Shown piece by piece: positions 1-11,370 of a stretch of DNA of 64,000 nt. The position numbers were made by a program, and so were the translations under genes. Position 1 is the stretch's first letter; each line of letters starts with the position of its first letter. The stretch is from contig WNNJ02002671.1 in assembly GCA_012934845.2 (NCBI GenBank), forward strand, positions 1 through 64,000, written 5' to 3'. This DNA comes from Pomphorhynchus laevis. Its lineage: Eukaryota; Acanthocephala; Palaeacanthocephala; Echinorhynchida; Pomphorhynchidae. The notes beneath the pieces are model-generated. The model ran no database searches and was not told where the DNA came from. It was given only the letters and a program-made list of their open reading frames with translations.

Positions 1-900
1 ATCAGATCAGATAATTGAGCCTACGTATTTTTTACTATATATAAATTAAATATAAAAATTAATAATAAATAATTATATAAGATAATTATATAAGTTATAG
101 TAGAAAATTTAAAGTAAAAAGCAATCACAAAAAAATTAAAAATAAATGTACAACATTAAATGACAGAAGATTACAATCACAAGCAGTTTAAATGATACTT
201 AATTCAAAAATTATAATTTAAACGTTTTTATGATTTTTACTACAAAAAGTTATTTTTAAAGATTGAACTTTATTAAAATTTATTAATCAGATCAGATAAC
301 CGAGTCTAATATTTTATAATTAATTAAAATTATAAATCAGATTAGTTAACTGAGTACGTATTTTATATTATTTATAAGTTAAATTAATGCTAAATAAGAT
401 TTTAATAATTAAATCATTAATAATTAAATTATAAATAATAAATAATTGTTATAAAGAATTTTATATAATTCCGTCAAATAACTGAGTCTACGTATTTTAT
501 ACAATGTAAATATAAAAATAAAGATAAATAATAAATAATTATATAACCACAATATGTATTATAAAATTTTAAATAAAAATCAATTTTTAATGAATAAACC
601 ACTTTCTAAAAATAAAGTAATTTCCAGATTATAGTTTTTATTATAGTTACAGTTTTTATCTTTAAAAATAAAGATAAATAATCATAAATAATAAATAATT
701 ATATAAGATTTAATACAATTTATATTTATATCACGTTAAAATTTAGATAAAATTTAAAATAAACCTAATTTTTTATGAATTGACTAATAAACCACATACG
801 ATGTATAAGAATAAAGATTAGAGGTCATCGGGAGGAACTGCTATGTTATCAGGTTTCGACCACTATTCCGAGACCCAACATAGCAGCGGGGTCAAATTAC
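1..900 (+). repeat. AT-rich dispersed repeat cluster (left)
   Basis: Very AT-rich DNA with no coding sequence. A core resembling AGATCAGATAATTGAGCCTA followed by CGTATTTTATA recurs near 3, 288, 340 and 472, separated by A/T-only tracts. The end at 822-899 (AGGTCATCGGGAGGAACTG through GACCCAACATAGCAGCGGGG) matches, in reverse complement, 61363-61440, and 800-840 matches 60810-60850. The left cluster is therefore an inverted, diverged relative of 60200-61480. It may be a non-autonomous DNA transposon or a satellite-like family; the sequence does not decide which. Confidence 0.6.
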
Positions 901-1426
901 ACTAATTGTCAAATTGTACGTCATTAGACAAATTGTACTATATTTTGATGATGATATCAGCGGATATTAATCTGAAATTAAAAGCGGCTATCAAATATAA
1001 AGATGAATTTCTTATTCGATTGATCATGATATATAATATCTTGATACACCATCTTTCTTGTGTGACCCTGCCAATTTATACAAAAAATTTATATTATCAA
1101 AATTTAAGTTAATTGAGAGACAAGTTAATTTAGTTAAAGATTTAACGTTATCGAGAGTTACTGTATAGTTAACTTACTTAAATGAACATCAGTAACTAAA
1201 GATATTTCTGAAAGAAACAATTGCAAAGATACAATGAACTCACCACAGAATCCGTTATTTCTTGAAAATCATATGAAAATCTGAAATCACATCTATTAAG
1301 TTTTATATATTATGAATATATGAATAAATATTCATATATTTTTAAGTATTTTGGAGATAATACCTCAAATTTACAAAAAAAAGATAATATTGTTACATTG
1401 CGTCAATAATCAACAACAATGACTTG

Positions 1427-2759
1427 TTATTTGCTAAAAAATTTAGAATTGGTTTTTATTAGATCGTTCAGTATCAATGGACAGTTAGCTATAAACTCTA
1501 GCCAGCCATCTGATTTCAATACCATACTCATATTTTTAAGAGTATAAGTAAGAGCTTTTTTGTACAGTTTAGAAATTGAATGCATATAAGCTTGCATTAG
1601 GATCTCGCATACGTTTTCCACATTGAGATTATCGGCTATTTCTCTTTCGCAAACCTGTTTTAAATCCGTAAGATCATATTTGTCAGATACTTTCAACAAT
1701 TGTAACCAATTACATTTTGATGTGTTTTCGAATGTAGACGTATAAATAAACGATAACATATTTTGGATCGTATCGGCATCAGTATCGTTAATCACAACTT
1801 TAAATTCACGGCTGGGTTCGGTTGTATCAGTGTTTCGTTCCTCCTCATCCTTATTCCAGTTAAACATAGCAGCAAAAACTTTACTCCTTGCCATCAGTAT
1901 CAAGCGATGTGCGTATAGTTTTGTTGTATAGTCTTCTACATTATCTGGGACAGTGTCGCTAGAAGACTCGTTTTTTAAACTGTCTGTGATTTCGAATACT
2001 ACGTCATAGCTATCTTTGCAATTTATCAACATACTCCCAAAGTCTCTGAACAATTTATCACTAGGTAGAAGCGAAACAGGGTTTTCCACTTTATGGATCA
2101 TTAAACCGTCATCTAAAAAATTTATATCCTTCGATTTGGAATGTCCTACTGTCGAAATTGATACTCTTATAATCAATGAACCGTCTGCTGTCAAATAATT
2201 TAGCATTTCATCAATCGTTGTCTTTTGGTTACTATAAGAATTTTGATATGAACCAGTTTCGACTATTGTATGAAGTGCTTTGATTGCATGATTCACTTGC
2301 ATTGGTAGTTCCAGTGAAAATATGATATTGGGCATATAGCATTACTGACTTTTCACCTTCGATATGTTCAAGTTGAACTGCAGGGTATGAATTTGGTTTC
2401 TCAGGATGACCTTTAGGATGGCAAATGATCCGCCAATTGGATGATGGATTTGTTTGTATGACAAATGATGGACTCGTCAAGCCCACTACAAAATGTGGGT
2501 CTTGCAAATGGAGACTGAAATTTTTTATAATCCACAGATGTTCAAAGTTGTGTATTTTACACTCCGTGTACATGATTGTAGTATTTATGAAATTACATCC
2601 AATTCTGCCTACAATTGCTTTAATTGTTTGATCGTCAGATTTACTGATATCATCATGATTTTCAGCAACTGTTGAAATGCTTGAGTTCAACGAGAACTTT
2701 GATGCCTCATTTACCCATATTCTCGAATTAGGTTTTATTGAAGACATTTTGCTTTCCAT
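1427..2759 (-). pseudogene. MATH-BTB (SPOP/TDPOZ-like) gene, frameshifted copy
   Basis: Reading on the minus strand from ATG at 2759, the first frame gives the N-terminus and MATH domain (motif FEHLWIIKNFSLHLQ). It ends at 2232, about 18 residues after the TTNASES linker motif. The rest (end of MATH, BTB, C-terminal helices) is open in another frame to 1427. Compared with the intact paralogue at 21966-23300, the linker at about 2214-2290 is two bases shorter, which explains the frame break. Family members bind substrates through MATH and CUL3 through BTB. A spliced or corrected product cannot be excluded, but a pseudogene is the simplest reading. Start context (A at -3, G at +4) and flanks match the paralogue. 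Confidence 0.8.
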
Positions 2760-5296
2760 TTCCGTGAATTCGTGTTAGAAAACTTTCAATTTTTCGACCC
2801 AAAATGCTGGTAGTCTTAACGATTTGAAATTTTTCTTTTTGCTTGTTTTAAGGATGAATACGTTGCCAGACAAGTGACATTTACGGTGATTACATTTATA
2901 AGGTTTTAACAGCGTTTGCAAGTCACGTGACGAGTTCACATAAAAATTTCAAAGCCATAACAATGTGTTTATGAATATCTAATTCGTAATAAATAGGTTT
3001 TCCGAACCCTGTGCTTCACTGGACAAAACAAGCAATACATTCATGTAGCATAAAGTGTATTAAAAATGATCACTATGCATTACACTGTCATAATTAGAAA
3101 CGACATTAAAAGCATCATTAATAAGACATGACCTTAATGTTTGCTTATCTGATTAACACTTCTAACCAAGCGACATGTACAAACGTCTATTTCTTAAAAG
3201 TTACGGTTCAACAAGTCGAACCTCAAATGGAACAATATACAAAAATTGACTTAAAGTGATATCATTCATGCGTATTTTGATAACAATATATATTGTATCT
3301 TTTTACATTTTCTATATAAAGGTAATGAAAATATGATTGTTTCTAAACATTTACTTTATATTCAAAATAGATATTTTTAATTTAACATATAATTAAAATA
3401 GATATAATTAATTTAAAATTAATGATTATTTTGCAAGGGTTTAAACGAATTTATTTAAAAATGACAAACGTAACAAAAATAATATAATATGCACTCAATT
3501 CATTAATTCGGAATTGTCACGTTTTTTAAATCAAAGTTATTCCTGATTTCATAAAGAAAGGTGGGTATCAATTAGATTACAAAATCTGTTCAATTACAAT
3601 AAAACTAAACTGATGATTATATTCCTATCTTAAAAATTACATTTCTGTATTCGCAATACCTTACTGTATGCTACTGGGTAACCATCCTTTTGTATAATAG
3701 ATTGAATAATTGCATTATTTGTAAATGCGTATTTTGTAATTACAATTATTGATGCAATCAATATATAAAATAATATAATATTATAATATACAAACATCTT
3801 TATTAATTTAAATTTATTTTGATTTAAAATAGATTACGAATCAATTATTTCCTTGTATAATTAAATTGGTTGTGTTGTTATCAGTTTTCAATAAAAACTT
3901 TAGTTTATATAAAGTTATTTCTGTGATAATTAGCAATTAGCGGATTGGATATAAAGACTACACAATAACTCGTGAATATTTCTGTTATTATTTTTTGTAA
4001 TATTTGCGTTACTTTATGAATTACATCCTTAGCTTGTAGTTCGAAAACTTGAAATAATCTCATCTGATCATTTTCGCATTTAAACTGGTCGATCATCTAA
4101 TTTGAAAATGATCAACTTTTAATTTGAAGATGATTAAATAGTTATTCTATTCAATAAATCTGATTTGAATGTATTAAACGAATGTTTCGATGATGAGTAG
4201 GTACAAAGGATTCTAATTGGTAGATGTCAAAACCTAATTATGATGGTATTAAATGTAAAAATTATTTCTCAACGGTTTAATCAAATACAAAAATATATTT
4301 ATTATTGCATATATATTATTATATATATTGTATGTTTTGACTTATTTAATTGAGTTTTTGCCAAAATTCCGTAATTAAGAAACTGGCCTTTGTAAACTTT
4401 GTCAAGCCTAATTCATTTAAGATTGACAAAGTAACTGTGTTCTTTATATTGTAATTCAAGCCCGTTATCATAATGCTACAAGCGCACATTTTTGTCAAGG
4501 AATGACAAAAAATAGGCTAATATATTATTAATATATAATATTATATATTAATTAATATATTATAAAATTATATTATAATATAAATTTGTAATACAAATAA
4601 GACAAATCTAAAAATAAAAAGATAAGTTACCAATTAAGATAAGTTGTTTAATTACTAATTGAATATTTTAATTGGGATAAATACCTAAAGTTTCATAATA
4701 TCTTAAATAGGTTCCGCTATTTAAAATGCTCACGTTCTTATACAAAAGAACATATCCGCGATTTTTAAAGCGCCAAAATATTGTATACTATCGGAATGAA
4801 TAAACTTGGCATTGAACAAACTTGAAAATATAAGTTTTTAAAATCTCAATCATGGTTTAGATAAATTTCTTCCATATTAGGTAAGTATATTTGCTCATGC
4901 TATAAATATTAGTGCTTACCGTAACCTTCGTGCAGTCTAACCCTAATTAATACCATCTAATATTTGATTTTATAATACTTTACTTGATATTTTATCTTAC
5001 ATGTATTTTAGTTAACAATTGGATCCTAAAGTTGATTATTACAACTGTTTATGATACACAATCTTTACTTGAGATACGAAAAGTAAACCGTTCAATATTT
5101 TAAACCTTTAGATACTTTTACAATATTTATTGACGTTACTTTTACAGAAAGTTATAGTAAAGAAAAAATTAATTTCATTTTAAATATAATTTTTGCTAAG
5201 ATTTAATTTAGAAATTTTTTTCGCCTTTAAATATATGGCGAAATTATGTATAAAAACCGCCATATGGGAATATGCGGTTTTACTATGCAGATTCTA
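2760..5296. other. AT-rich non-coding spacer, copy 1
   Basis: No supported gene. The 2760-2930 segment is homologous to the upstream flank of the paralogous MATH-BTB gene, so it may hold the promoter. 2937-3190 is unique to this copy. 4517-4590 is almost pure A/T and strongly self-complementary. At 5233-5240 and 5258-5265 there is an 8-bp inverted repeat (ATATGGCG and CGCCATAT). Confidence 0.6.
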
Positions 5297-6250
5297 AACG
5301 TAAGCGCTTTCTCGTAGATTGATATGAGGGAGTTTTGAATTAAAATGGACAGCAGTTCTTTAGGACAAGAGACTGATTTTTTAATTAGTAAAAAAACTAC
5401 GGCTAATATTGATGCCTATAAAATCTACGGGGCTGGCTAAAAGCATTGTAATGGTGACTTCCTTTATCTGACTGTATGTCAAATGCTGACAGATGCGTGT
5501 GAAAGTGGCAAAGGGTTTTGGAGATGCCTGAAAGTGGACCACAGGAATTCAAGAAATATGAAGTCACCCCAAGGTGGTATTGGTTATGAGAAATAATAGT
5601 GACTCCTCCGAAACTTTATTAAGATCTATGCTACCGATCGTACCCAATGCTATCTCCTCCCAGCAAACAAACTTATGGAATATCTTTCAAAAGGAAGACT
5701 AGGAAAGATTAAAGCGAGCAATACTTGCCCTATCCATACTCAGCTAGAGCAGTATTTTTTCGAGAGGGAATGTCTGAGATAAACAGGGAAATTGGGAAGA
5801 AATAACATTTTAGCTAGAACCTTTAGTTTAGTCTGGATTGATTGAACATACGACCTTTATAGGTAGTCGAAGGATTTGCGATATGTTGCAAATTGAAGTA
5901 GGAATAAAACAGTCAGACTTGCATTACTTACAATATATAAGAGTGGGATAGCTGCCTGGAAGACAGCCACTCTGATTTGGTCAAAGTGCAATCTTCTTCT
6001 CAGCAACGTTGGCTTGAGAATAATATTTACCGTCCTGGATCAACATGGAAACTAGATGAACTTGTTGGCAGCCATAGTGTCTACCCAAGTTTTATCCCAC
6101 AGGAGGCATTTGCCTTGGAATAAGGGAAAACAGTAACTCAATTGGGCTGATGTCCATCTAGCCTGCATAGATTGGGCGGCTTTAGGATGTTGAAGTGTCT
6201 TATGTATTTTAAGGGCGGTTGATAACGCTATTTATTTCGGCACGCCTCAG
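5297..6250 (-). mobile_element. I/Jockey-like LINE fragment (EN end to RT start), copy 1
   Basis: Non-coding remnant homologous by eye to 15068-16300 and 17455-18800. The shared stretch includes the sequence around GCGCTTTCTCGTAGATTGA and the GAGGGAGTTTTGAATT block. In reverse translation this encodes the start of the RT domain (ILIQNSLISIYEKAL, compare PISIQNSLVSIHEKALARR in the 17386-20055 element). Many stops and indels. It is repeated at 25572-26548 with a 23-bp indel, as part of the segmental duplication. Confidence 0.7.
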
Positions 6251-7056
6251 GTATAGATTTTTTGACGGCTTGCATAATAAAATGGCACAAATTTGTTGTT
6301 ACAAATCTTTAGTGAGGAATTGGCTCTGTGACATCAAATGTATTACACTATTTTTTCGTTAAACCATTTCAGTTTAAATGTCACTATAAAAATTACAGTT
6401 TTGTACACAGCGAAAACGAATATGTTTGGTATTCTTAAAAGCACTATATCCGGAATTTCAAATTACAGACACTATCCTGTAAATTGTAATTCGAATTATA
6501 GGCACATTTAAAGTTAATAGCACTTGTATTTTTAAACCGTAAATCCATAAAACCTATATCTAATTAACGTAGGCAGAATCCCATTATATTGAATTGACAA
6601 GTTTTTCTTGAAAAATTATCAGATTTGCAAATTACATTGTCATACATTAATATATTCAAAATAATAAATTAATCCATATACAGCTATTTAATTATGCCAA
6701 ACGCAGGCAACGTGATTACCAAATCTACTTTGATTGCTGGCCAAATGATGATACTTTTCAGCCATATCCTTTAGCTATCTGATGAGACCAAACCGTTCGA
6801 GTCTTCTGATTGAAGACGTTCTTATCTAAGAACCTAATGTGTGTTGCGATATTCCTAAGTGTCTCTTTGCAGTAAATGCGTCTGTAACAAGGAAGAAATT
6901 GTGTCGTGACGAGGAAGGCAATTCTAGGTAGTTCGATACATATTTGAAACAACTCCATATATGCATTTAAGCATATAGCAGCAACATATATATGGCAAAC
7001 TGAACAGCAACATATAGGATGAGCTGAGCAGCAACATATATACGACGAGCTGATCA
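6251..7056. other. Non-coding spacer, copy 1
   Basis: AT-rich sequence without a recognisable gene. Near 6950-7050 a short repeated stretch (AGCAGCAACATATA, three times) precedes the minisatellite. Identical in copy 2 (26549-27354). Confidence 0.5.
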
Positions 7057-8335
7057 ACCAAGGTTCGAATTTTATTAATCAATCTTTGAATGTTATCAAC
7101 CGAGTTTCGAATTTTATCATCCGAGCTTTGAATATTATTAACTGAACTTTGAATCTTATCAACCGAAATTCGAATATTATCAACCGAAATTCGAATATTA
7201 TCAACGGATGATTGAATTGTATTAATTGATCTTATAATTGCATCAACCAATTTTCGAATATTATCAACTGATCTTTTAATTATATCAACCGATTTTGAAT
7301 TATATCAACTAAGTGTTGAATTGTATAAACCAAGCTTCAAATTACATCTAGCGAGCTTCAAATCTTATCAAGTGAGCTTCGAATATTATCAACTAAACTT
7401 CGAGTTGTGACAACCGATTTTCGAATCTTATCAATCGATCTTCGAATTGTATAACATAGCGTCGAATTCTATCAATCAAGCTTCAAATTTTATCAACAAA
7501 GCATTGAATCTTATTAACCGAGGATTAAATATTATCAACTGAGCTTTGAATCTTATTAATCAATCTTCGAATTGTATTAATCGATCTTTTAATTGTATTA
7601 AACTATTTTCGAATCTTATCAACCCAGGTTCGAATTTTATTAATCGATCTTTGAATGTTATCAACCGAGTTTCGAATTTTATCATCCGAGCTTTGAATAT
7701 TATCAAGTGAATTTCGAAACTTATCAACCGAAATTCGAATCTTACCAACGGATGATTGAATTGTATTAATCGATCTTATAATTGCATCAACCAATTTTCG
7801 AATATTATCAACTAATCTTTTAATTATATCAACCGATTTTCGAATATTATCAACCGACTTTGAATTGTATCAACTAAGTTTCCAATTGTATAAACCAAGC
7901 TTCGAATTACATCTAGCGAGCTTCAAATCTTATCAAGTGAGCTTCGAATATTATCAATTAAACTTCGAATTGTGACAACCGATTTTCGAATCTTATCAAC
8001 CGACTTTGAATTGTATCAACTAAGTTTCGAATTGTATTAACCAAGCTTAGAATTACATCTAGCGAACTTCAAATCTTATCAAGTGAGCTTTGAATATTAT
8101 CAACTAAACTTCGAATTGTGACAACCGATTTGAATCGTATTAATCGATCTTCGAATTGTATAACATAGCGTCGAATTCTATCAATCAAGCTTTAATTTTA
8201 TCAACAGAGCATTGAATCTTATCAACCGACCTTCGAATCATATCAACCGAGCTTCGAATCTTACAACCAAGCTTCAAATCTTATAACCAAGCTTCGAATT
8301 GTATTAATCGAGCTTCGAACTGTATAATGTATGAA
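7057..8335 (-). repeat. 21-22-bp minisatellite with heptad coding pattern, copy 1
   Basis: About 1.28 kb of degenerate tandem units of roughly 21-22 bp, consensus near TCGAATTTTATCAACCGAGCT. A higher-order period of about 544 bp is visible: the stretch at 7057-7250 recurs at about 7600-7794. On the minus strand many units are exactly 21 bp, so two frames read as 7-residue repeats (types SVDNIRI, SSVDKIQ in one and RLIKFED, SLIQLKD in the other), with hydrophobic residues spaced as in coiled coils. No frame is open across the array and no flanking gene is seen, so I call it a minisatellite, not a gene. Duplicated at 27355-28633. Confidence 0.85.
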
Positions 8336-8908
8336 TAACGAACTTTCATGAAGAAACGATTTGAGGAAAAGTGATATTCGAAGTGAAAACCTATAATAGT
8401 CATATTGTCAACGATGGTATTGTAGATCGAATTACTATATAATATAGGTGGAGTAATGTCGAGGTGAAGATGAATTATCCAAATGATATTGGACTTTTCA
8501 GAATCTAGAGCTAGGCAAAGGGAAGAAAAATGGTTGAAGATAAAAATAAAACAATTTATGGTGCAAATAAATCGCCTGCATGAAAGTTTACCGCGACCTA
8601 CTCATTTCTCGTGATAAGGCACAATATAGTGTTCTCATCTACCTCGACCTCTCCTCCGCATTCGACATCGTCGACCACTCCATCCTGCTTTCTCTACTTC
8701 GTTATGATTACGTCTATTCTTCCTCCTCCATAGCATGTTTTGATTCATATCTATCCAACCACTCTTTTCGAGTATGTTCAGATTCATAATCATTTCCTGT
8801 CATCCCTATTTTCCGCCAAGTCCCACAAGGTTTAGTCCTAAAACCCCGGCTTTTCTCTCTTCTACTTTGCGATCTATCTCCGTTTATCGAACCTTACTAC
8901 TTTAACGT

Positions 8909-8937
8909 CATGCAATACGCCGTCCGCGTATTGCATG
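8909..8937. repeat. 11-bp palindrome at an internal LINE deletion junction
   Basis: CATGCAATACG, a 7-nt spacer, then CGTATTGCATG: a perfect 11-bp inverted repeat. The left arm is the normal LINE sequence encoding MQYA of the RT active site. The right arm is out of place, and downstream LINE sequence resumes further along the element, so the palindrome marks a rearrangement. Confidence 0.8.
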
Positions 8938-9221
8938 AATTTATTGCATTAAATCCTTAGCCTCGACAAAGTCGCGGACGAAGGTTTTACTTCTCCGTGA
9001 CATCCGGAGTATCCCCCTTATCGACTTTTGTTCTTGTATGTCTCTTCTTTCATCACTTCTCTTCCCTAAAATAGAATACTGCCTCAGCCTTTTCGCCAAT
9101 TCTCCAAAATCCATCATCCTACCGCTACAACGCATCATCAACTCCGCCGTTCGAGTACTCCTACGTCTCAGTCACTTTGACAACACATCCACATATCTTG
9201 CCTAATTCTCCTCGCACACTT

Positions 9222-9381
9222 TATCTACATCCGCATCGAACCCGGTCTTCTCGACACTTTTAATCTCATCGCTGTCGGCTTCCCATCGTTTATCAACATC
9301 ATATCTACATTCGCATCGAACCCGGTCTTCTCGACACTTTTAATCTCATCGCTGTCGGCTTCCCATCGTTTATCAACCTCA
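9222..9381 (+). repeat. 80-bp tandem duplication inside LINE fragment
   Basis: Two adjacent 80-bp units (9222-9301 and 9302-9381), each starting TATCTACAT, followed by CGCATCGAACCCGG, differing by very few bases. The unit lies in the C-terminal ORF2 region of the L2-like LINE. Present in both duplication copies (29520-29679), so it predates the duplication. Confidence 0.9.
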
Positions 9382-9584
9382 TTTTCTTAGACGATACAAA
9401 CTTTACTTTCTATCGCTGCGTTCATGTCATACCCTCTTACTCTACGTTCCTAATAACTCCAACAACTATGGTATCCGATCCTTCCTCATCGCCGTCCCTC
9501 GCATGGAATCAGCTCCCACTCGACGTCTGCCGCGCTCCCTCTTTTTTCACATTCAAATATTTCCTCCGTTCCCACCTTCTCGAC

Positions 9585-9719
9585 TGTAGTGTAACCAGAT
9601 ACGCTTGTAAAAAGCTTTATTGAGTAATATCTACAAAACAAAGTTGTAAATCAGTAAGTGTAAATAGTTAAAATTAAGAGTTAAGATTTACAATATAAAT
9701 GGTAAGGTAATTTTCATCA
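9585..9719 (-). repeat. Gypsy 3' LTR (135 bp)
   Basis: On the plus strand it runs from TGTAGTGTAACCAGATACG to TAATTTTCATCA. It matches 13317-13451 over its full 135 bp with few differences (for example GTTGTAAATC versus ATAGTAAATC). Both ends carry the TG...CA signature. It includes AGCTTTATTGAG on the plus strand; in element orientation, CTCAATAAAGCT could supply an AATAAA poly(A) signal. Duplicated at 29883-30017. Confidence 0.93.
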
Positions 9720-10706
9720 CATTCTCCCCCGCCATAGATAATCCTTCAAGTAGCTCGGTGCTTGTCGTGCTCTAACTGGTCTCTTCGGTCCACTGGCGTC
9801 TGTATCGTTGTCGTTGTCATTGAAGTAAGTTCCCTGTGTCGTGCCATGATCGCTGTCGCGCATTGTTTGGCTTGTTAGTGTATTTTGGCCGGCTTCCGCT
9901 ATTGCTTCGATATCGTCCTTGCAGGTTGTTGGCGCGTCTTGTTGGTTGTCTTCTATTGATGAGTCGTGAACACCTTCCATTGTTGGTTTGTTCAGTTCAT
10001 CCGTTGGTGTGTTATTATTGCAGCATTCTTGAGGTAACCTTGCAATATCGCGATTCGAGACTGTTATATGCTGCCCGTTAGGGTATGAGACTGTTGAATA
10101 ATAAGGATTTATATTTTCTAGTTTGGCTGGCAGTAAGTTAGGACAATGTTTGGATGTTCGGTTGTGGTTTTTCACTAACACGGACTGCGAATGCGTCATC
10201 CATTGCGAGAGTTGGTTCTGTTTAAGGCATCGTCGGCTGTTTCTGTAAATCTTATCGTGTGGACATTCGTTAGTGACTGTACATAGTAAGCTACGACTGC
10301 AGTTGAGGGCGTGTTGTAGGACTTTCTCCCAGTCTTTTATTCCAAGATTGAGGGTGCGTAGTGCTAGACGTATCGTAGTCCAAATCTGGCCGACAAATCG
10401 TTCCGCTTGTCCGTTTCCTCTGGAATTGAATGGAGACGAATGACTTGAGGATATGTTCCGAGAAAGTAAGTATTGTTTCAGCTTGGTTGACCTTAAGCAA
10501 GTTGCGTTATCAGAATGTATAAACTCTGGGGTGCCGAACGTCGAAAATAGCAGTTCAAGCTTCTCAATCATTGTTTGTGAACTGGTGTCTTTGCAGGGGA
10601 AACCGAATGGAAAACGACTGTATTCGTCGACCACGACCAGGAGGTAAGGATTTCTATGTGTTGATGTTGGTAAAAGACCTTTGGAAGTCCATGTATAGCC
10701 GCTCAA
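9717..10706 (-). pseudogene. Gypsy integrase, core and C-terminal region
   Basis: 329-codon open frame holding the retroviral-type integrase core (rve): VVVDEYSRFPF near residue 24-34, HSDNAT near residue 59, and NGQAERF near residue 97 carrying the catalytic glutamate about 35 residues after the second Asp. The first catalytic Asp lies just upstream in YMDF, in the overlapping frame (10654-11370). The C-terminal half is polar and acidic and ends in an RARQAPSYLKDYLW motif, typical of Gypsy pol ends. The frame overlaps the RNase H frame by 53 bp, so a frameshift separates them. The 3' half (9717-10413) is duplicated at 30015-30711. Confidence 0.9.
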
Positions 10707-11370
10707 ATGGACGAGTCGACTTTATAACATGGGATCCTTCTAGATGCGGATACTGGGGTTTTATCTCTGAACAAACTAAGCAGTTATTGCAAGTTAGTCT
10801 TACGTCGTCGCATGAAAACGGTAGATTGCTTTTTCGTACATATGCCGTTAAGCGTCGTATTCCAGGATGGCACAAATCAACGTGTAGCTGTTTAAGAGAG
10901 GCTAGATCAGACCCTGCTGCGCAGACTCGCGTTAAAGTGTCGGCAACGTGGTTTTGTTTGCCAGGTCTGTAGATAATCTTAAATTCGAACTCTGATAGTT
11001 CGAGGCGCCATCTATTAATCTTCTCATTTTTGATTTGGCTCTTGCTCTTGTTGTTTAGCATGAACGATACGGACCTTTGATCAGTAATAATCGTAAAGGG
11101 GCGTCCGATGAGGTGGTGTCTCCACTTTCGAAGTGACTCCACAATAGCATGCGCTTCTTTCTCAATTGCCGAATATCGCGACTCCGGATTGGTCAACGAC
11201 CGAGAGAAAAAGGCCACTGATCTTCCTTCTTGGCTGAGAGATGCGGCTATGGTTGTCGCGGATGCGTCAGTTTCGACAGTTAATGGCTTATTGTTGTCAA
11301 TGTGATATAGTGCGGCTTTCATTATGTCCGATTTTATGCCTTCGATCGCTGCGATTGCCTCATCATTCAT
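10654..11370 (-). pseudogene. Gypsy RNase H and integrase zinc-binding N-terminus
   Basis: 238-codon frame. Residues about 30-145 are the RNase H domain: VETDASATTIAASLSQ with the first catalytic Asp, FFSRSLTNPESRYSAIEKEA with the catalytic Glu, FTIITDQRSV with a further Asp, and the closing YRPGKQNHVADTLTR. Then comes the HHCC integrase zinc site (HVDLCHPGIRR, later CNNCLVC), followed by the beginning of the core (RLYMDF). Order and motifs are those of Ty3/Gypsy pol. Frames change at both ends, so the polyprotein is broken. Confidence 0.9.

Larger units (their letters stand above)
8578..9584 (+). mobile_element. L2-like LINE 3' fragment, copy 1
   Basis: A 5'-truncated LINE of the pyrimidine-strand family also seen at 37640-41835. 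It starts in RT (KVYRDLLISRDKAQYSV, then YLDLSSAFDIVDHSILL), continues through the GxxQG region at about 8815, and breaks at the YADD position near 8920. There MQYA is followed by a palindromic junction and a deletion. The C-terminal region follows from about 8960 and ends in the PLAWNQLPLD-type motif and FFTFKYFLRSHLLD. The Gypsy element splits it at 9584; the remaining tail is at 13452-13535. Frames are broken many times. Confidence 0.85.
907..10413 (+). repeat. Segmental duplication, copy 1
   Basis: This block recurs in direct orientation at 21410-30711. The offset is 20275 from 3191 to about 5585 and 20298 from there to 10413; the change comes from a single 23-bp indel. Over 3191-10413 I saw only that indel and one substitution (near 3753). 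The part holding the MATH-BTB gene (907-3190) is clearly more diverged. It differs by about a dozen bases in the first 180 bp of the gene 3' end, and 2937-3190 is absent from copy 2. The right break lies inside the Gypsy integrase sequence. Confidence 0.93.

Noticed and set aside
906-1112. 68-codon plus-strand frame
   Set aside because: Lies at the duplication edge and is not conserved in copy 2, where insertions break it.
3905-4096. 63-codon minus-strand frame, identical at 24180-24371
   Set aside because: Identity is explained by the recent duplication of the whole block; no protein motif seen.
7050-7075. B-box-like GGTTCGAAT suggesting a tRNA gene or pol III promoter
   Set aside because: It is part of the 21-22-bp minisatellite unit; no A box or cloverleaf around it.
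6758-7250. Minus-strand frames of 99 and 108 codons next to the minisatellite
   Set aside because: They arise from stop-free repeat units and adjoining spacer; no start context, homology motif or conservation beyond the duplication.
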